A stretch of DNA of 64,000 bases, taken from NCBI RefSeq assembly GCF_002775205.1, contig NC_036456.1, positions 16,519,463 through 16,583,462 of the forward strand. The letters run 5' to 3'. A program made the position numbers and the translations under genes. The first letter of the stretch is position 1. Each line of letters starts with the position of its first letter. This stretch comes from Xiphophorus maculatus. Lineage: Eukaryota; Chordata; Actinopteri; Cyprinodontiformes; Poeciliidae. The notes under the pieces are model-generated. The model had not been told where the DNA came from, ran no database searches, and worked only from the letters and a program-made list of their open reading frames with translations. This document shows positions 62,466-64,000 of this stretch, piece after piece.

Positions 62466-63870
62466 TTTATTTGTTTTCATTATATTATACTTTGTGTTTT
62501 TTTACATAAAGAGACATATTTCTTGTACACATATAGATTATATGGATAATTTGTTTCCGTTTACAGCATATGTACATGTTAAATACATTTGAGATCAACA
62601 CCAAGAAAATAAAACATTTTACAAGTGCAAGAATGCTCGTTGGTTGCTAACTTTCGAGGTCGCTTACCCTTTTGAACCAGAATCAATTCAAAGCTCATGT
62701 GATAGATAATTTTTTTTTTTCTCTTCATCCGCTAAAAAAATAAAATGTGAAAATCATCTTGACGTGCTTTGGAAAATCTTACCTGTTGTTACATTCAAAT
62801 GTCTCATCAGAACAGGTTGCAGTGAGATACCTTGGGTAATATCCACATTGGTTTTCATTCTACTTTGAAAGTGAGACTTACTCTAAGAGTTAAAGCGAAG
62901 ACAAACGGAAGGAGATGTCCGCTGGATTCATTTCCCCCACATTTTTCAGCATTTCCTGCCAAGCAGACCCTATTTCTACTGTGCGCAAAGTCTCAGCAAG
63001 AGCACGTAAAAAAATCTGATATTTCCTAAAGGGTTCCTTTGAAGAAGGGGTGTGAAAAGAATCTGAAGTGAGATCGGATCAAACGGTGTGTGTGGGCGCT
63101 GACGGAGGCTTTTCATGGAAAATGTGCACAAAAGCACACGAGTCACTGCCGAGACCATACTGTAAATTGACTCTTCCGAACTGAATGGTGAAAGAATGGC
63201 TTACAATATCTATTGTTATGATTTAGATTTGTATTGTGCATATACTAAAAAAATAAAATGAAATAAAAATAGAGTGGCAGTGTAAATTAGTTGAATTAGA
63301 GGAGGCAATGTGGTCTTTAGAGCCCTCTTTTCCTTAACAGAACCAGAATGGGCATGTTTACTGTTTGTTTATGCGAGTTCGGTGTTTGCTTTCTCTCAGT
63401 GGTGCTACTAAAGGGTTCCCTGCAACATTCCTCATAGCTTCCAGAACATCAAAGCAAAAGTAGTGAGTTAAATGTATGTGTGCAACTTTTTTTGTTTTGT
63501 TTTGTTTTGTTTTTTAAAAAAGGAAAGAAAAAAGTTATTTACAAAAGAAAAAAGAAAAAGCATTGAATTTCTTAATGTTCCTCTGCAAACAAATGCATAA
63601 AATTTGGTGGTAATAAGCTGCGCTGGGGTGACCAGCCAGGGTTCCTCGCATGCATGCTTCCTCACACATTCGGTGAATCTATACATACTACTATTTTACA
63701 GTTAACTCCTACGACGCGGCTGTGCAGAGGCTGAGGTAAAAGGCGCGGGGAGGAGGAGAACTGGTTGCCCACTTTACCTCCTGCGGGTAGGGAGGACAGA
63801 GAGGGACAGACGAATGGGAGGGATTAGTCTCCAAGCATGTTCTGATAATCGACGCTCTCATCGGACACCA
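62466..63870 (-). other. Possible 3' end of a minus-strand gene running off the window
   Basis: At 63824-63870 the minus strand reads VSDESVDYQNMLGD then TAA. About 1.36 kb further an AATAAA stands at 62466-62471, and the sequence before it has the AT-rich, TGTA-rich look of a long vertebrate 3' UTR. The acceptor (CGATGAG or further upstream) is not certain and the product is not recognised. Confidence 0.25.
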
Positions 63871-64000
63871 GCAATGAAGAACAAAAAGCGGCCATTACTT
63901 GATTTTTGCTTGAAAACACTAAATGTAAATCTGAAATATGAGCCAAAATTCCTTGGTTTTGTGGTCAAAATTAAAGTAATTTTTCACATTTAAAATGATT

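Overview
The window is vertebrate nuclear DNA, almost certainly from a teleost fish. Genes have many short exons with GT-AG introns, intergenic DNA is AT-rich, and much of the spacer and intron sequence is decayed Tc1-like and hAT DNA transposon, a tRNA-derived SINE and long (GT)n microsatellites. Without database searches I cannot name the species.

Four protein-coding genes can be reconstructed with consistent splice sites and reading phase. Three lie on the minus strand in an order that, from established knowledge, matches human 4p15.2: ccdc149 (6.1-19.4 kb, 12 coding exons, 542 aa), lgi2 (28.1-34.8 kb, 8 coding exons, 539 aa) and sepsecs (37.7-49.9 kb, 11 coding exons, 485 aa). Their products are unrelated in function: a coiled-coil protein, a secreted LRR/EPTP synaptic-type protein, and the PLP enzyme of selenocysteine synthesis. 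The shared feature is conserved linkage, not a pathway.

The outlier is the fourth gene, on the plus strand at 23.5-26.7 kb between ccdc149 and lgi2. Its six coding exons encode a 640-aa protein with a short ankyrin array, a protein kinase domain and a C-terminal KEN ribonuclease domain. This is the RNase L layout, but with about four ankyrin repeats instead of nine, an IRE1-like kinase (HRD and DFG intact) and conserved KEN catalytic Arg and His. It is the most interesting item here. A cluster of transposons lies just upstream, including a 1.2 kb hAT element with an exact 8-bp target duplication that has landed inside or beside an older repeat.

Layout: 0-6 kb, SINE remnant and intergenic DNA with one unassigned candidate exon; 6-19.5 kb, ccdc149; 19.5-23.4 kb, repeat cluster; 23.5-26.7 kb, ankyrin-kinase-KEN gene; 28-34.8 kb, lgi2 with a 1.6 kb repeat element holding a 129-bp tandem array in one intron; 34.8-37.5 kb, intergenic; 37.6-50 kb, sepsecs with Tc1 and hAT debris in its introns; 50-64 kb, mostly non-coding DNA with microsatellites and three weak exon candidates, one of which may be the 3' end of a further minus-strand gene running off the window.
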